A stretch of 64,000 nucleotides of DNA from Angiostrongylus vasorum. Lineage: Eukaryota > Nematoda > Chromadorea > Rhabditida > Metastrongylidae. Shown here piece by piece: positions 21,396 through 32,285 of the stretch. Position 1 is the first letter of the stretch, and each line of letters opens with the position of its first letter. The stretch is taken from positions 2,402,001 through 2,466,000 of the forward strand of contig JADANN010000202.1 of NCBI GenBank assembly GCA_018806985.1, read 5' to 3'. The translations under genes were made by a program, and so were the position numbers. The notes under the pieces were generated by a model that was not told the origin of the DNA, searched no databases, and saw only the letters and a list, made by a program, of their open reading frames with translations.

Positions 21396-23645
21396 TTGTT
21401 TTTGCTGCGCCGATTTGGCACACATTTTCTGTATTTGCTCATTGGAGATTTCAACGCCAAGACTGGAAAAATAAGAACGTCGGAAGTACGTTACATTGGG
21501 AGCCATGGATTAGACTGGAACGAACAAGGTGAGCTGCTATCTGAGTTTATCATGACTACCAAGACCATCCATGGTAACTCGCAATTCCAGAAGCCTCACC
21601 CTCAACGCTGGACGTGGGAGTCTCCCAATGGAGAGTATCATAACGAAATGGACCACATCATAGTAAATAGTACGCTTTGTCTAACCGATGTCGCTGTTGT
21701 CCCAAAATTCTACGCGAGATCAGACCACCGTTTCCTTCGTGCAAGACTCTAATTCTCGCGAAACGGAGAAAAAGCCGCCAAATTCAAAAACTGAAGTCCC
21801 AGAACCACCGTAAACGGGGACTTATTCAACTCATTACTCGGCTTTTGGGAAGATACCGTTGTCGATAACATCGACGAGAAATGCGATCGGCTCATTCAAC
21901 ATCTCCACGTTAGCGCTATGAAAGCTGAGAATTCGAAAGCCACCAAGAGACGTCTGTCTCCAGAAACACTCGAGCTGATACGCCAGCGTGAAGTCGCACG
22001 AGTTACAGGCAATCGCGCACTAACGTCCGAACTTGCAAAACAGTGCAGACAGGCGATAAAAGAAGATCTTAAAGAGAGAAGAGCAGCAGTAATGGTCGAA
22101 CCTGCAGAGGCTGGGAAAAGCATTCGCAAATCCCACCGAAGTTTCGGCAATTACAGGACGAAGATGACTGCACTCCGATGTCCAGACTGAACAGTTACAG
22201 CGCCCAGGAAGGCAATGGAGAAAATCATTTACGAATACTGCTCATATCTCTTCGATAGCCACGTCCAGCTCCCGTCACATGAAATAAAGGAGGATGGATA
22301 TGTTGTAGCCGGTTTTCCCTTCCGAAATCCGACATGCCATTTCGTCTGTGAAAAATCGAACAGTACCCCTGGACGAAGGACAGCCATGTGAGCAAGCAGG
22401 GTTTCGGAAAGGGTTTAGTACGATGGACCACATCCACACGATAACAAGGCTCATTGAAGTATCGCGAGAGTACAAAAGACCGCTCTGTCTCACCATCATC
22501 GATTTACAGAATGCCTTTGATTCAACTGAGATAGAAGCAGTCATGGAAGGCCTTGACAGTCAAGGAGTCCCTACTCAGTACATAAAGGTTCTTTGTGAGA
22601 TGTACAAAAATTTCACAACAAAGGTATCACCATTCTACGACGATATTATCATTGACGTCAAAAGAGGAGTCAGGCAAGGCGATACCATCTCGCCGAAATT
22701 ATTTACCGCCGCCCTCCAGAACGTCATGCGAGCACTGGAAAGGGATAATATGGGAGTGAAAATCGATGGTGGGCAGTTACATCATGTTCGCTTTGCTGAT
22801 GACACCGTCCTTATAACACCAAACATTGGCCAAGCTGAACGTATGCTTGCCGACTTTGATAAAGTCTGTGGAAAGATTGGTCTTCGACTAAATCTCACGA
22901 AAACGATGTTCATGAGGAACGGATTGGTTTCGTATGCCCCATTCACGCTCAACGGAACAAATATCTCCGAATGCTCGAGTTATGTCTATCTAGGTCGGGA
23001 AATCAATATGAATGAACGACTTAGCTCCAGAGCTGAGCAGAAAGAAACAAGCGGCTTGGGGGTGCTTTCAAGAGCATCGAGGATGTAGTGAAGAGAACAA
23101 CGAACAACCGACTCCGTGCCCACCTTTTCGACTCAACGGTACTTCCTGTCCCTAACGTATGCGTCTGAAACCTGGTCGCTGCGTAAGCAGGGATGAAAGG
23201 TCACTTAGCGTTATCGAACGCGCAGTCGAAAGGGACGATGCTAGGAGTTTCCCGTTTCCAGACAAGTAAGAGAAGGGATCCGAAGCTCCGACCTGCGTCA
23301 GCGATCAAAAATCAAAGATGCCGTTCTGTACGCCAAACAGTCGAAGATAAGGTGGGCCGGACACGTAATGCGTATGAATGACAACCGATGGACGAGAGAC
23401 GTTGGTAACTGGATTCCTAGGGATGTCAAACGTTTTGCAGGAAGACCACAGACCCGATGGTCAGAGTTCTTCATGAAAAGCTTAGAAGAAGATATGACGC
23501 TCAACGAGTCCCTAGGGCGAGCAGAACCCACTGGGCTACTCTTGCACACGACAGGGAAAGATGGAAGATTTACTGGTGCATGCTCGAGTCACTCGACGAT
23601 GAACTGGACTGCAGGTGATGCAGGCGATGAAAAACATGATGATCG
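21396..23645 (+). mobile_element. RTE-type LINE, near-complete but frame-broken
   Basis: Starts inside the apurinic-type endonuclease: [43 protein letters not shown] and SDHRFLRARL carry the GDFNA and SDHR motifs of the EN fold. After a frameshifted linker comes the reverse transcriptase (22348-23088), then a C-terminal RWAGHVMRMNDNRWTRDV and RPQTRWSEFFMKSLEE block near 23350-23490, and a GCAGGTGATGCAGGCGATGA tail. RTE elements copy themselves by target-primed reverse transcription. The EN start is missing and at least three frame breaks are present. Confidence 0.9.
22348..23088 (+). pseudogene. RTE reverse transcriptase domain
   Basis: Shows AGFRKGFSTMDHI, then CLTIIDLQNAFDS (first catalytic Asp), GVRQGDTISPKLFTAAL and VRFADDTVLI with the catalytic Asp pair intact, then LRLNLTKTMFM and a YLGREI block near the end. 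This is the full fingers-palm order of RTE/L1-type RT. The frame closes at 23088 before the C-terminal domain, which continues in another frame. Confidence 0.88.
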
Positions 23646-23780
23646 ATATATTTATTAATATGTCCCATTTATGTGTTCTTATGAACTGGTTTTGTTGAGC
23701 TGATGTGAGGTTGGTATAAGTTGTCGTTGTTGTTGTTGTCACTACTGTTGTAGTTATTGTTGCTGTTGTAGGTCGATACC

Positions 23781-23815
23781 TGAAGTTTCGGCAATTTGGC
23801 CTTCCTCAGAGCTGT
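23781..23815 (-). ncRNA. Hammerhead-ribozyme-like motif, diverged
   Basis: Minus strand: AGCT, CTGAGGA, GGCCAAATTGCC, GAAAC, then TTC instead of GTC. The core is kept but the palindromic stem III is lost. Confidence 0.45.
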
Positions 23816-23864
23816 GCTGTTATGATTTCGACTCAAACAGCACTCTTTCCACTCGTAGCTACAC

Positions 23865-23900
23865 GGCTCTGAGGAAGGCGAATTCGCGGAAACGTCGGCC
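23865..23900 (+). ncRNA. Hammerhead-ribozyme-like motif
   Basis: GGCT, CTGAGGA, GGCGAATTCGC-G, GAAACGTC, GGCC. Stem I pairs GGCT with GGCC (one G-U); stem II has lost its first pair. The core and ACGT are intact. Confidence 0.55.
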
Positions 23901-24095
23901 ATCGACCAACAACAACAACAGCGACAACAACAACAGCAACAACAACAACAACTTATACCAACCTCGCATCAGCTCAACAAGATAATTTCATAGGAACATA
24001 TAAACAAATACATCGATTATTTATGCCGCAGTTTATGGAAAGTCGGCTATAGAAAGTCGATCTTTCGAGTTATCAAAACATAATAGTTTCGAACA

Positions 24096-24395
24096 AAAGC
24101 TGGAACAACTCAAATAACGAAGCGATCACCATACTCTGTTAGCTAAGATCCCACTTCTTCGGTCGTTGCACTACCATCCGACTCCAAAGAGCTGAAGCCT
24201 TGACAACAAACAAGGAAGAGAAAAAAAAGCCGATTGCTCTGCTTATCCCAGCACTTCTCACATTCGATTCGTTTCCTCGCATCCGTTGTCCACGAAGATC
24301 TCCCAACTTTTACGCTTGGCTTCGGTTGCTGCTTGAGGATTTCCATTTCATCTTGAATGTTTTAGAACGCTGTGGCTGATTCTCCGTGGATTCCT
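24096..24395. other. Unassigned DNA
   Basis: A minus-strand frame (24346-24143) has an AKRKSWE/RKRIECEKC-like basic stretch but no splice support. Nothing else recognised. Confidence 0.3.
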
Positions 24396-24580
24396 GATAT
24401 AGACAGGCTGGAGGGTTCCCAATTGGATTGCAAAGAGTGATTTTTTTCCCGGACAAGTCTGGTACCAATTCCCCCGACTAAGGAGGGATGAGAGGCTTGG
24501 TGAGCCTTTAGTGGAATCGAACCAGGACCGTGCCCGTAACGATCGACATCACTACCGCTGTGCCATCCACCCACTTGTTG
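24396..24580 (-). repeat. SINE family C head joined to a family A-like body
   Basis: Minus strand: GGGTGGATGGCACAGCGGTA (A-box-like), GGTTCGATTCCACT (a good B box), then CTCACCAAGCCTCTCATCCC, GGGGGAATTGGTACCAGACT. The head differs from family A; the body is the same. Only the 5' half is kept. Confidence 0.7.
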
Positions 24581-25110
24581 TTGGGTAATATTGGAAATAA
24601 ATTACAAATTTCAGCAGCTCTTATGGGAAGGCAGCAAATTGTTTATAAACTACTAAATGGTTACTTTAAAGTTGGAGGCAGAACAATCCCCATCTTATGA
24701 GTCATATACGAGTCACATTCTTGCTTGAGTAATAAGGAAAATTTCGAATAGAATTTTTGGAAGGCTATGTCATTACTTCTTAAGCAAAGTAGGTTAACAT
24801 ATTTATAACACATATTCCGTTGAAGACGGTAGGATTTTGTCTTGTAAAGCTCCAAACACACCATACGGTAGTCTTCAAAACTGTGTTCTTAAAAAACGAA
24901 TGCAAATGAAAACAATAAAATTCTAATCTCTTAAAGGGTGATTCATAAACTACTTACATTTTTTTGGGAAACCTGTTGTTCGCTGGCTTTTCGCAAGCTG
25001 AAATGTGTGCGGTTATGATTACATAAATTTTTTTATTCTAGAGCGTTACTGCAACTCTGGGCAGCCGTACAGTAACTCGCTTTTAATTTCACTTAATTCA
25101 ATCAGTTGCT
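24581..25110. other. Unassigned intergenic DNA
   Basis: No gene or repeat recognised. Confidence 0.35.
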
Positions 25111-25308
25111 TGATACTTGATACTTGCATGGCCCGTCCTCACTGGTTGCGTGGGCCCAGCACAATCTCCATTCTTTGGAGAATTGCTGGTTTAGCCATTG
25201 TCGTTCCCTGGTATCCCGAGGTCAGCTTGGCCAAAGTCTGCGCCAGGTACTTCACCACCACAGGCAGTCATGCGACTTTGATACCAGCACGGTGGTGGAT
25301 CCTGGTAT
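25110..25308 (-). repeat. SINE-like repeat family D, 3' part
   Basis: Read on the minus strand: CACCGTGCTGGTATCAAAGT, GACCTCGGGATACCAGGGAA, GTGCTGGGCCCACGCAACCA, GTGAGGACGGGCCATGC, then a CAAGTATCAAGTATCAAG tail. Other copies lie at 41.07, 45.49 and 49.89 kb. This copy lacks the 5' half. Confidence 0.7.
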
Positions 25309-25419
25309 AATTCAATCAGTTATTCATACAAATAGCACATTTACAGGACTGCTACTAAACGTGACAAAAATTCGATGACTCTGCCCTTTTTTGAAATGGG
25401 ATATTTAGGAAATGGTCGC

Positions 25420-26645
25420 CCATCAATCAGTATAAGCGAGACACTGCAGCTATACGTTAAGTGACCTTTCAACCTAACCATTGTCGACTATGAAAAAGCG
25501 TTTGACAGTGTCGGAACGGATGCAATCCTATCAGCGCTCGTCGACCAAGGAGTGGATCCGTCCTACATAAGAACTCTGTGCGACTGTTATCGGAACTACA
25601 CTACGAAAATACAGGTTTTCCATCGACCTCTTAGCATACCCGTAGGAAAAGTGGTCCGACAGGGTGACACAATATCGCCGAGGCTGTTCAGTGCCGTACT
25701 GCATTGGATAATGAAGTCGCTCGACTGGGATGAGAAAGACATACGTATTGATGGAATACTCCTACCAAACCTTCGTTTGGCCGATGACATTGTCATCTTC
25801 TCAAGAAGTACTAGCGAGGCAGAGATGATGATCAACGAGCTCAACGAAGTGGGGGAAAAAGATCGGACTTCGCATAAATCGAAAGAAGACCCAGTTCATG
25901 AAAAACCCGTGGCGAGAAGGCGAAAGAATTGAATTGGATGGCTCTCTCATTGCAGAGACCACCTCGTACATATACTTTAGGTCTTCAATGAACATGGAAA
26001 ACAACACGAAGGGGAAACTAGATGGAAGAAGGAGAGCAGCTTGGGCCGCATTCGGGCCTCTCAAAGAAGCCACCGACCAACTGAAGGACCCGAAAATCCG
26101 CGCTCATCTCTTCGATTCTACAGTCCTCCCAGCACTCTGTTATGCTGCGGAGGCGTGGGTTGATACTTTAACTACGTCAAGAATGCTTCGCACTACTCAC
26201 AGAGCGCTTGAGCGATGTCTTCTTAAACATAGCCGGCATCTCTCGGAATGCAGAGCTCTGACCTTCGAAATCTGTCACATATTCGAGATCCAGGAGAATA
26301 CACATTGATACCGAAACATAGATGGACCGCTCACATAAGGAGAAGAACAGACGACAGATGGACGAAAAGAACAGTAGAGTGGTCTCTAAGAGAATGCAAA
26401 CGTCCCCTAGGACGACCACCCACACGTTGGGCGGACGTGTTCATAAACAAAGTTAATCAGCTGTAGCCACAGCTGCAGTTGTTTTACAGATCACGGTATG
26501 AGACTCGCACGCGCTACCATGCTGGAACAAGACCACCACGATGGACTACGACTGCGAGAGAAACTAACGAATGGCATATGTGCTGGAGTCCGCACAACTC
26601 GTGAAGACGAGCCGTCCAAGTAAGTATCCAAGCATACCTTAATGT
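25420..26645 (+). mobile_element. RTE-type LINE, second family, 5'-truncated
   Basis: Reads VDYEKAFDSVGTDAIL (about 25480), VDPSYIRTLCDCYRNYTTKI, VVRQGDTISPRLFSAVL and RLADDIVIFS (catalytic ADD intact), all at 25480-25810. After a frameshift come AAWAAFGPLKEATDQLKDP, LFDSTVLPALCYAAEAW and RWTAHIRRRTDDRWTKR with RPPTRWADVF. The last ~45 bp (GTGCTGGAGTCCGCACAACT, GAAGACGAGCCGTCCAAGTA) are shared with the 3' end of the family D SINE. Dead copy. Confidence 0.88.
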
Positions 26646-26841
26646 GACGATCTCTAATTTATTAGATCGTAGGAACTAGATCATCAGTCTACATGGCGTT
26701 TCCATACATTAAAAAAGGACGCGTTTGCTAATTGCGCTTATTACTTACAACTGCGAAACCCCTTTTGAAATATTTCTGCCAAAACAGATGCTTAATCGCT
26801 GCCATTTTGCTCAATTAACATTCTTTAAAAGGCTTAAAAGG

Positions 26842-27120
26842 GCGCGTGTGGCGCAGTGGTCGGAAGAGCTCTGCAACACGCATATAGGATCGATCCTCGC
26901 GCCCCTGGCCCACCAAGCTTTCCATCACTCCGAGATCTGCGAATTGGCACCAAACTTGTCTAGGGAGGAGAGCAGCACGAGCTCGACACATCGACAGGCA
27001 CCGCCAGTCATTGTAAGGGCCAGATATGCATCGATTCACCTTCAAACGATGTTTGATGAAGTGAAATGCATGGCGCATCGCTCAGGGATTGATCAGTGCT
27101 AAAAAGCTTTATCTTTTTTT
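26842..27120 (+). repeat. tRNA-derived SINE, family A
   Basis: GGGCGCGTGTGGCGCAGTGG head, GGATCGATCCTCGCGCCC B box and acceptor-like end, and a full body to AAAAGCTTTATC. One of the most intact heads in the window. Confidence 0.85.
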
Positions 27121-27868
27121 ATCCTTTTAAAAAGGCTTTGGAGTGTGGGCTGAAGATTTTGCACAGAAGAGTAGCGAAATTGAGAATGTGATTGGCCATG
27201 TGATTTTGCTGCCTTAACAAAATCATCTGTCATAATTCAGTTGAATGAACGGCCGATTTCAGTTCATTATGCTGCCGAATTCATCAGTATATTATTTTAT
27301 TCTGTAAACGTCTCCATTTCCACCAACTTACACCGATTTCACAATGTCAGGGTCGATCTTCATGCGCACGTCTCGTTCGCTCAGCACCTCTTCGACATTA
27401 ACTGCTGGTGATCTGGCACGACGCTCCGACTTTGCCCCTAAACCAATGTCGCCGTCATCGATGTATCGTCTGTGAACGAGCACTCTCAAAGAAGCTTCTC
27501 CCATGTTGATGGAAGAACCAATGTTGCAGATTACCATCGCTGGCAGCAGTAAGCAGGGAATCATTTCGCCATTTATAGCAGTTAGAAAATTTCGTTTGTC
27601 TCCATTTATAGCAGTTAGAAAATAATTATTCCGTTATGAAAAATCTGAAAGTCAGTTCACCTTCTTATAGTAACACATCCAATCGTGAACATTTTTTAGC
27701 TGACCTAACTGAGCTTACGCTTGATACATTTTTTTAAAACTAGCCGATTCCTTTCCGCACTAATTCGATTTCGATTGAAATGCTCCGTCGAAGGCAATGC
27801 ATGAGACTTTCCTAGCTTTTCAAAAAGAAAGACACAGTGACACTGAACACACAACAGTGAAGACTGAA
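27121..27868. other. Unassigned intergenic DNA
   Basis: Contains a short direct duplication: CCATTTATAGCAGTTAGAAA at 27568-27590 and again at 27602-27622. A minus-strand frame at 27564-27328 has no recognised motif. Confidence 0.35.
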
Positions 27869-28062
27869 CGACGGTGGAAAGTGATGAGAAACACGGCTGA
27901 GAGAAAGGCAAAACGAAGGACCCGCATGTTGTGGTGGTGAACGCGTTAGCCACTCGAAAGGGTAATAGCGTGTTCGATCGCTACCGCAGACACATGAGGT
28001 CCGAAGTTTTGCAAATATGTAATTCTCATCGTGGTTACAATGAAAACTTCTGTTTTTCATGA
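27869..28062 (+). repeat. tRNA-derived SINE, family B
   Basis: Plus orientation: GGACCCGCATGTTGTGGTGG, TGAACGCGTTAGCCACTCGA, a CGTGTTCGATCGC B box, GGTCCGAAGTTTTGCAAATA, ending near GTGGTTACAATGAAAAC. The upstream GCTGAGAGAAAGGCAAAACG is also part of the family. Confidence 0.75.
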
Positions 28063-28732
28063 ATTGAAGAATAGAACAAGATCTGACCGTGTCAGCATCG
28101 ACAGCCGTGAGGATGGAAGAAATGTACAGAAAATCGCCTAACAATTCCTGACCGCTGCTCAGGCTCTCTTGATCTTTATGGAGCGCCTCTGCGCACTATC
28201 CCACAGTAAGTTGATTTGAAAACATTCGTGTAGTTGAGCTAATGTACTCTTTGATAACTTCACTTTAACGATCTAATGAGAATTAGGTTCATTACAAGGA
28301 GAAATCGTTTCAATGTCATTCTTCGCTCACTACAGACATGCATTGCTAAGGTTGCCGACAAAGTCAGAAGGAAAACAATCACTCGAGGATTTAAATCACG
28401 TTTTGCGTACAATCGTTCCGTCCCAAGAAAAAACAGTGAGTAATGTATACAAGCGAAATCGATTCAGTCCTTGGCCAACAAAGCTCCTCCGCCTTCGTTC
28501 GGCCCCTCAGGAGTCACTGAATTAGTGACAGAGGGAAGATCTTTACCCGTTCCGGCCAAAAGCCAGCGTGTTCTAGAAATACGCTGAATAACTTCTTCTA
28601 AAATGTTATCTTAGTTGTAGACCTGCAACATATTCAAATTCTCGAAAAATTACGGGCCAAAATTTGTATTTTTAAATTTTTTTAACGCTTTTGTTGAAAA
28701 GCGACAAACATCAGCGGCACATAGGATCAGCT
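28063..28732. other. Unassigned DNA
   Basis: A plus frame at 28313-28525 is basic and ends without splice context. No repeat recognised. Confidence 0.3.
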
Positions 28733-29015
28733 TTCTAATAAAAACGATAAAGCTCTTGCCATTGGTCAATCGCTGATTGATGCGCCATGCATTCCACTTC
28801 ATTAAGCATCGTTGGAGGTGATTGAATGAATATCTGAGCTTTACAATGACTCGCGGTGATGTAAGGATGCGTCGAGCCAGTGCTGTTATCCTCCCAGACA
28901 AGACTGGTACCAATTTCACGACCCCGGAGGAATGGAGCGCTTGGTGAGTCTGGAGTACGGGGATCGACACCATGTGTATTGCAGGGCGCCTCCGACCACT
29001 GCGCTCGGCGCGCTG
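28733..29015 (-). repeat. tRNA-derived SINE, family A
   Basis: Minus-strand copy with a CGCGCCGAGCGCAGTGG-type head at its right end, a body with GGTCGTGAAATTGGTACCAG and GTCTGGGAGGATAACAGCAC, and an AAGAGCTTTATCG tail at its left end. The B-box region has changed. Confidence 0.8.
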
Positions 29016-29039
29016 CCTTTCTAGGTTCGGTTTAACCTG

Positions 29040-29850
29040 ATATTTATCTCCAACGAAGTAACAGCTCTGAAACGAGGATTGAAAAAGCGCTGGTCTAGAA
29101 AACTCCGTGTCAATGGTTGAAATACCACCGAACCTTCCGAAATCCAGCTAATTTGTAAATGCTTGTATGACCGTCGGTGCATGACACAAAACTGCATAGT
29201 TTGAGCTAACGGTAGAGAAGGCGATTGCATGAGTTCGAGTACGGTGTTCCCAACAATCTCTTGTAATGCGTGTGGAGACGAACACGGTGAAACGGGTAGA
29301 CCAAGCCGCGCCCTTACAAAAAGAGAATCTAGTCGGTAAATTTAAAATTGGACCAAATACTCCAATAAGTGCGCATAAGAGACAAAGACATAATGTAGAA
29401 GATTTTGAAACAGAAGTCACTAACCCTAGCACGAGAATCCAAAGCATAAGCGCGTAAAACTCTCGAAGCATTTTGGATAAATCCCAGAAATCCAGAAATG
29501 AACAGCAAAGTGGAGTGCTTTGTGATCACGCGCCATACCTCGGGCTGATATTTTCACCTCAGCCATGCACATTTCCTATACATTTAAGGCTCTGTTCCAA
29601 GAGTGTGCAACATTAACCAGAAGGCTTATGAGGAACAAAACAGTTTAGAAGAAGCTGTTCAGTACGCGAATAAAATTGACGTGCTGGGTATTTTTACTTG
29701 GGTTCGGTTATGGAAGCGTTTAGATGAGTAGACTGCATGTTAGTCTCATCTTTCCATGCCCTGAAGAGGCTGAGACCACCGAGACAGGAATTGTGGTTGG
29801 ATAAATCTTGCTATTGATAACCTCGTACCTGCTCAGGAATAAAACAAGGA
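29040..29850 (+). mobile_element. Penelope-like element, decayed 3' part
   Basis: Scattered frames match the PLE linker (ETRIEKALV..TPCQWLKYHRTF), the nuclease C-terminal half (HKRQRHNVEDFETEVTNPST) and the tail ([20 protein letters not shown], with ITRHTSG). At 29788-29820 CCCTGAAGAGGCTGAGACCACCGAGACAG is a damaged hammerhead motif (CTGAAGA kept, GAAAC changed to GAGAC). Confidence 0.65.
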
Positions 29851-30794
29851 CTTATTGAACAATGATGAAGTTATTAGCAAGTCTGCCCTATGTGACGTTA
29901 ATATTGGTCGCTTCCAAAGTTGCGCCAAAAACTTTAAAAGTATAAATCTTGATCTCTATTTCTTGAAAATTTGAATATGTTGCAGATTTACAACTGAGGT
30001 GAAATTTTAGAAGGAGTTATTCAGCGCAATTTTTAAAGGTAGCCACCTGTTTTACTCATTCAGCTTCATGCAATCACATTTCAGACCTTTCCCAGCACAT
30101 CTTGCACTTGGTCGCATCCGTCATCTACTAGACCCTTCAGATCTCAGGATATACCTGGTGCATGAGGATTTTTGGTGTTTTGAATGTCGTTGAGTGCTGA
30201 TCGAGCAGATGTCTTCTCAATACAGGCACTGGTACTCGGATAGAGGTCTTTCCTCCGGGCAGTAATTTAGTGACTTCTGAGTGGCCGAGAGAAGGCGGAG
30301 GAGCTTTATTAGCCAGGGATTGAGTCGACCCGCTTGCATACATAACTCTCTGTTTTTCTTGAGAAAAACGATTGTACACAAAATGTGATTCAAATGCTCA
30401 AGTGACTGTTCTCATTCTGACTTTGTCTACAACCATAGCAATGCATGTTTCTAGTGAATGAAGAATGACATTGAAACAATTTCTCGTTGTAATGAACCAA
30501 ATCCTCATTAGAACGTTAAGCTGAAGTAACCAAGGAGTAACCATCAGCTCAACTACACGAAAATTTCCAATTAACTTACTGTAGAATAGTGTGCAGAGGC
30601 GCTCTATGAAGACCAAGAGGACATGAGTACCGGTCAGGAAGGAACTGACAGACGATTTTCTGTAGATTTCTTCCAATCTCGTGGTTGTCGATGGTGACAC
30701 GGTTAGACCCTCCTCCATTCATCAGTACAAGAAAAATAACAGTCTTCATTGCGTTTTCACTCTTTTGAAAGGATCGGAATGTCTTATGCATAGC
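29851..30794. other. Unassigned DNA left of the composite PLE
   Basis: No gene recognised. Minus frames at 30379-30137 and 30718-30398 show no motif. Confidence 0.3.
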
Positions 30795-30896
30795 ACTCGA
30801 CGGAGTATGAATGCGTCGTTTTCTTCTTCAGCAATCGCGAGGTTGTTAAACAGCGTACATTTACTTCCATAGAAAAACACAACACAATACAACAGT

Positions 30897-30932
30897 AGCT
30901 GACGTTTCGGCAGTATCGCCTTCTTCAGAGCC
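30897..30932 (-). ncRNA. Hammerhead-ribozyme-like motif
   Basis: Minus strand: GGCT, CTGAAGA, A, GGC-GATACT-GCC, GAAACGTC, AGCT. Stem I pairs GGCT with AGCT (one G-U); stem II is 3 bp with a 6-base loop. Identical to the two plus-strand copies of this element. Confidence 0.65.
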
Positions 30933-30949
30933 TGGAAGGGTATACTGAC

Positions 30950-31685
30950 ATACAATTTACTAGGCCAAACGCTTCAATGACACTTACAAAAAGACGAAAA
31001 AACTCTATGGTAATTACATGGTCAACAGCTTCTGGAAAAAAACTCACCGCTTTTTTACGTGCCTTCCAATGAGGAAGATTAGAACAGCTGATTATAGTCG
31101 CATAAGGTTGATGACTGCACCATCCCACATTAGAAATTGATGCGAACATACGCGGTCAGGTCGCGTATGACCTCTGGGCATTCATCCCTGCTATTCATTG
31201 CAGGGTTTTTGGCATTTATCCTAAAAAGCCTCAAGAAGTTTTTCGCGCTGGTGTTCTAGTCTCTTGCGCAAGGATATTGACTTTTACTTCAAAATCGTCC
31301 CCGCTGTGCTTTTGTATCCTATGAGTGCCTAGTGGGGTACTTTGTCTTAGTTTTCGTTTGCCATCTAGGTGTTCTTTTATACGGATACACAAAGGCCTGC
31401 CCGTTTCGCCAATATATTCATCTCCGCAATTATTACAAGAGATCAGGTATATCGTACCTGAACTCATGCAATCACCGTCCCCTGCCGTAAGGGGCAGATT
31501 ACGCAATTTGTTGTTTCGCATAGACGGTCATACAGGCGGTTACGAACTAACTGACGACGTAGAAAAGCCGGTGATATTTCAACTATCGCTACCGATTCCT
31601 CTAGACCTGCCCTTCTTAAGCATCGTTTAATAGCTACGCTTACTTCATCGCTAATAAAGGACAACATAAACGGGACTTTCTATTA
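30950..31685 (-). pseudogene. PLE GIY-YIG nuclease region, minus copy
   Basis: From 31667 the frame reads [35 protein letters not shown] and TTNCVIC. A frame change then gives GDCMSSGTIYLISCNNCGDE and [20 protein letters not shown], with IYL(I) and YIG of the nuclease and the Arg of helix 1 visible. It ends in NILAQETRTPARK and a tail peptide. The RT is absent: the copy is cut at 31685. Confidence 0.8.
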
Positions 31686-32109
31686 AGAAAAACTAAGACA
31701 AAGTACCCCACTAGGCACTCATAGGATACAAAAAGCACAGCGGGGACGATTTTGAAGTAAAAGTCAATATCCTTGCGCAGGAGACTAGAACACCTGCGCG
31801 AAAACTTCTTGAGGCTTTTTGGATAAATGCCAAAAACCCTGCAATGAATAGCAGGGATGAATGCCCAGAGGTCATACGCGACCTGACCCCGTATGTTCGC
31901 ATCAATTTCTGATGTGGGATGGTGCAGTCATCAACCTTATGCGACCATAATCAGCTGTTCTAATCTTCCTCATGGGAAGGCACGTAAAAAAAGCGGTGAG
32001 TTTTTTTCGAGAAGCTGTTGACCATGTAATTACCATAGAGTTTTTCGTCTTTTTGTAAGTGTCATTGAAGCGTTTGGCCTAGTAAATTGTATGTCAGTAT
32101 ACCCTTCCA

Positions 32110-32145
32110 GGCTCTGAAGAAGGCGATACTGCCGAAACGTCAGCT
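32110..32145 (+). ncRNA. Hammerhead-ribozyme-like motif, upstream direct copy
   Basis: GGCT, CTGAAGA, A, GGC-GATACT-GCC, GAAACGTC, AGCT. If cleavage takes place after the C of GTC, RNA starting at 32142 would begin the element transcript. Confidence 0.68.
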
Positions 32146-32285
32146 ACTGTTGTATTGTATTGTGTTTTTTGTATGGAAGTAAATGTATGCTGGTTAACAA
32201 CCTCGCGATTGCTGAAGAAGAAAACGACGCATTCATATTCCAATGCCGCGGTTAATAGAAAGTCGATCCTGGGAACTGTTACAAG

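Larger units (their letters stand above)
23640..24095. mobile_element. Head-to-head pair of PLE tails
   Basis: A minus-strand tail (about 23640-23815) and a plus-strand tail (about 23855-24095) are separated by roughly 40 bp. Each has, in order outward, a hammerhead-like motif, a CAA/CAG-rich microsatellite, ACCTCGCATCAGCTC-type sequence and an ATATATTTATT-type end; the plus copy ends in GTTTATGGAAAGTCGG. No RT or nuclease sequence is present. Confidence 0.75.
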
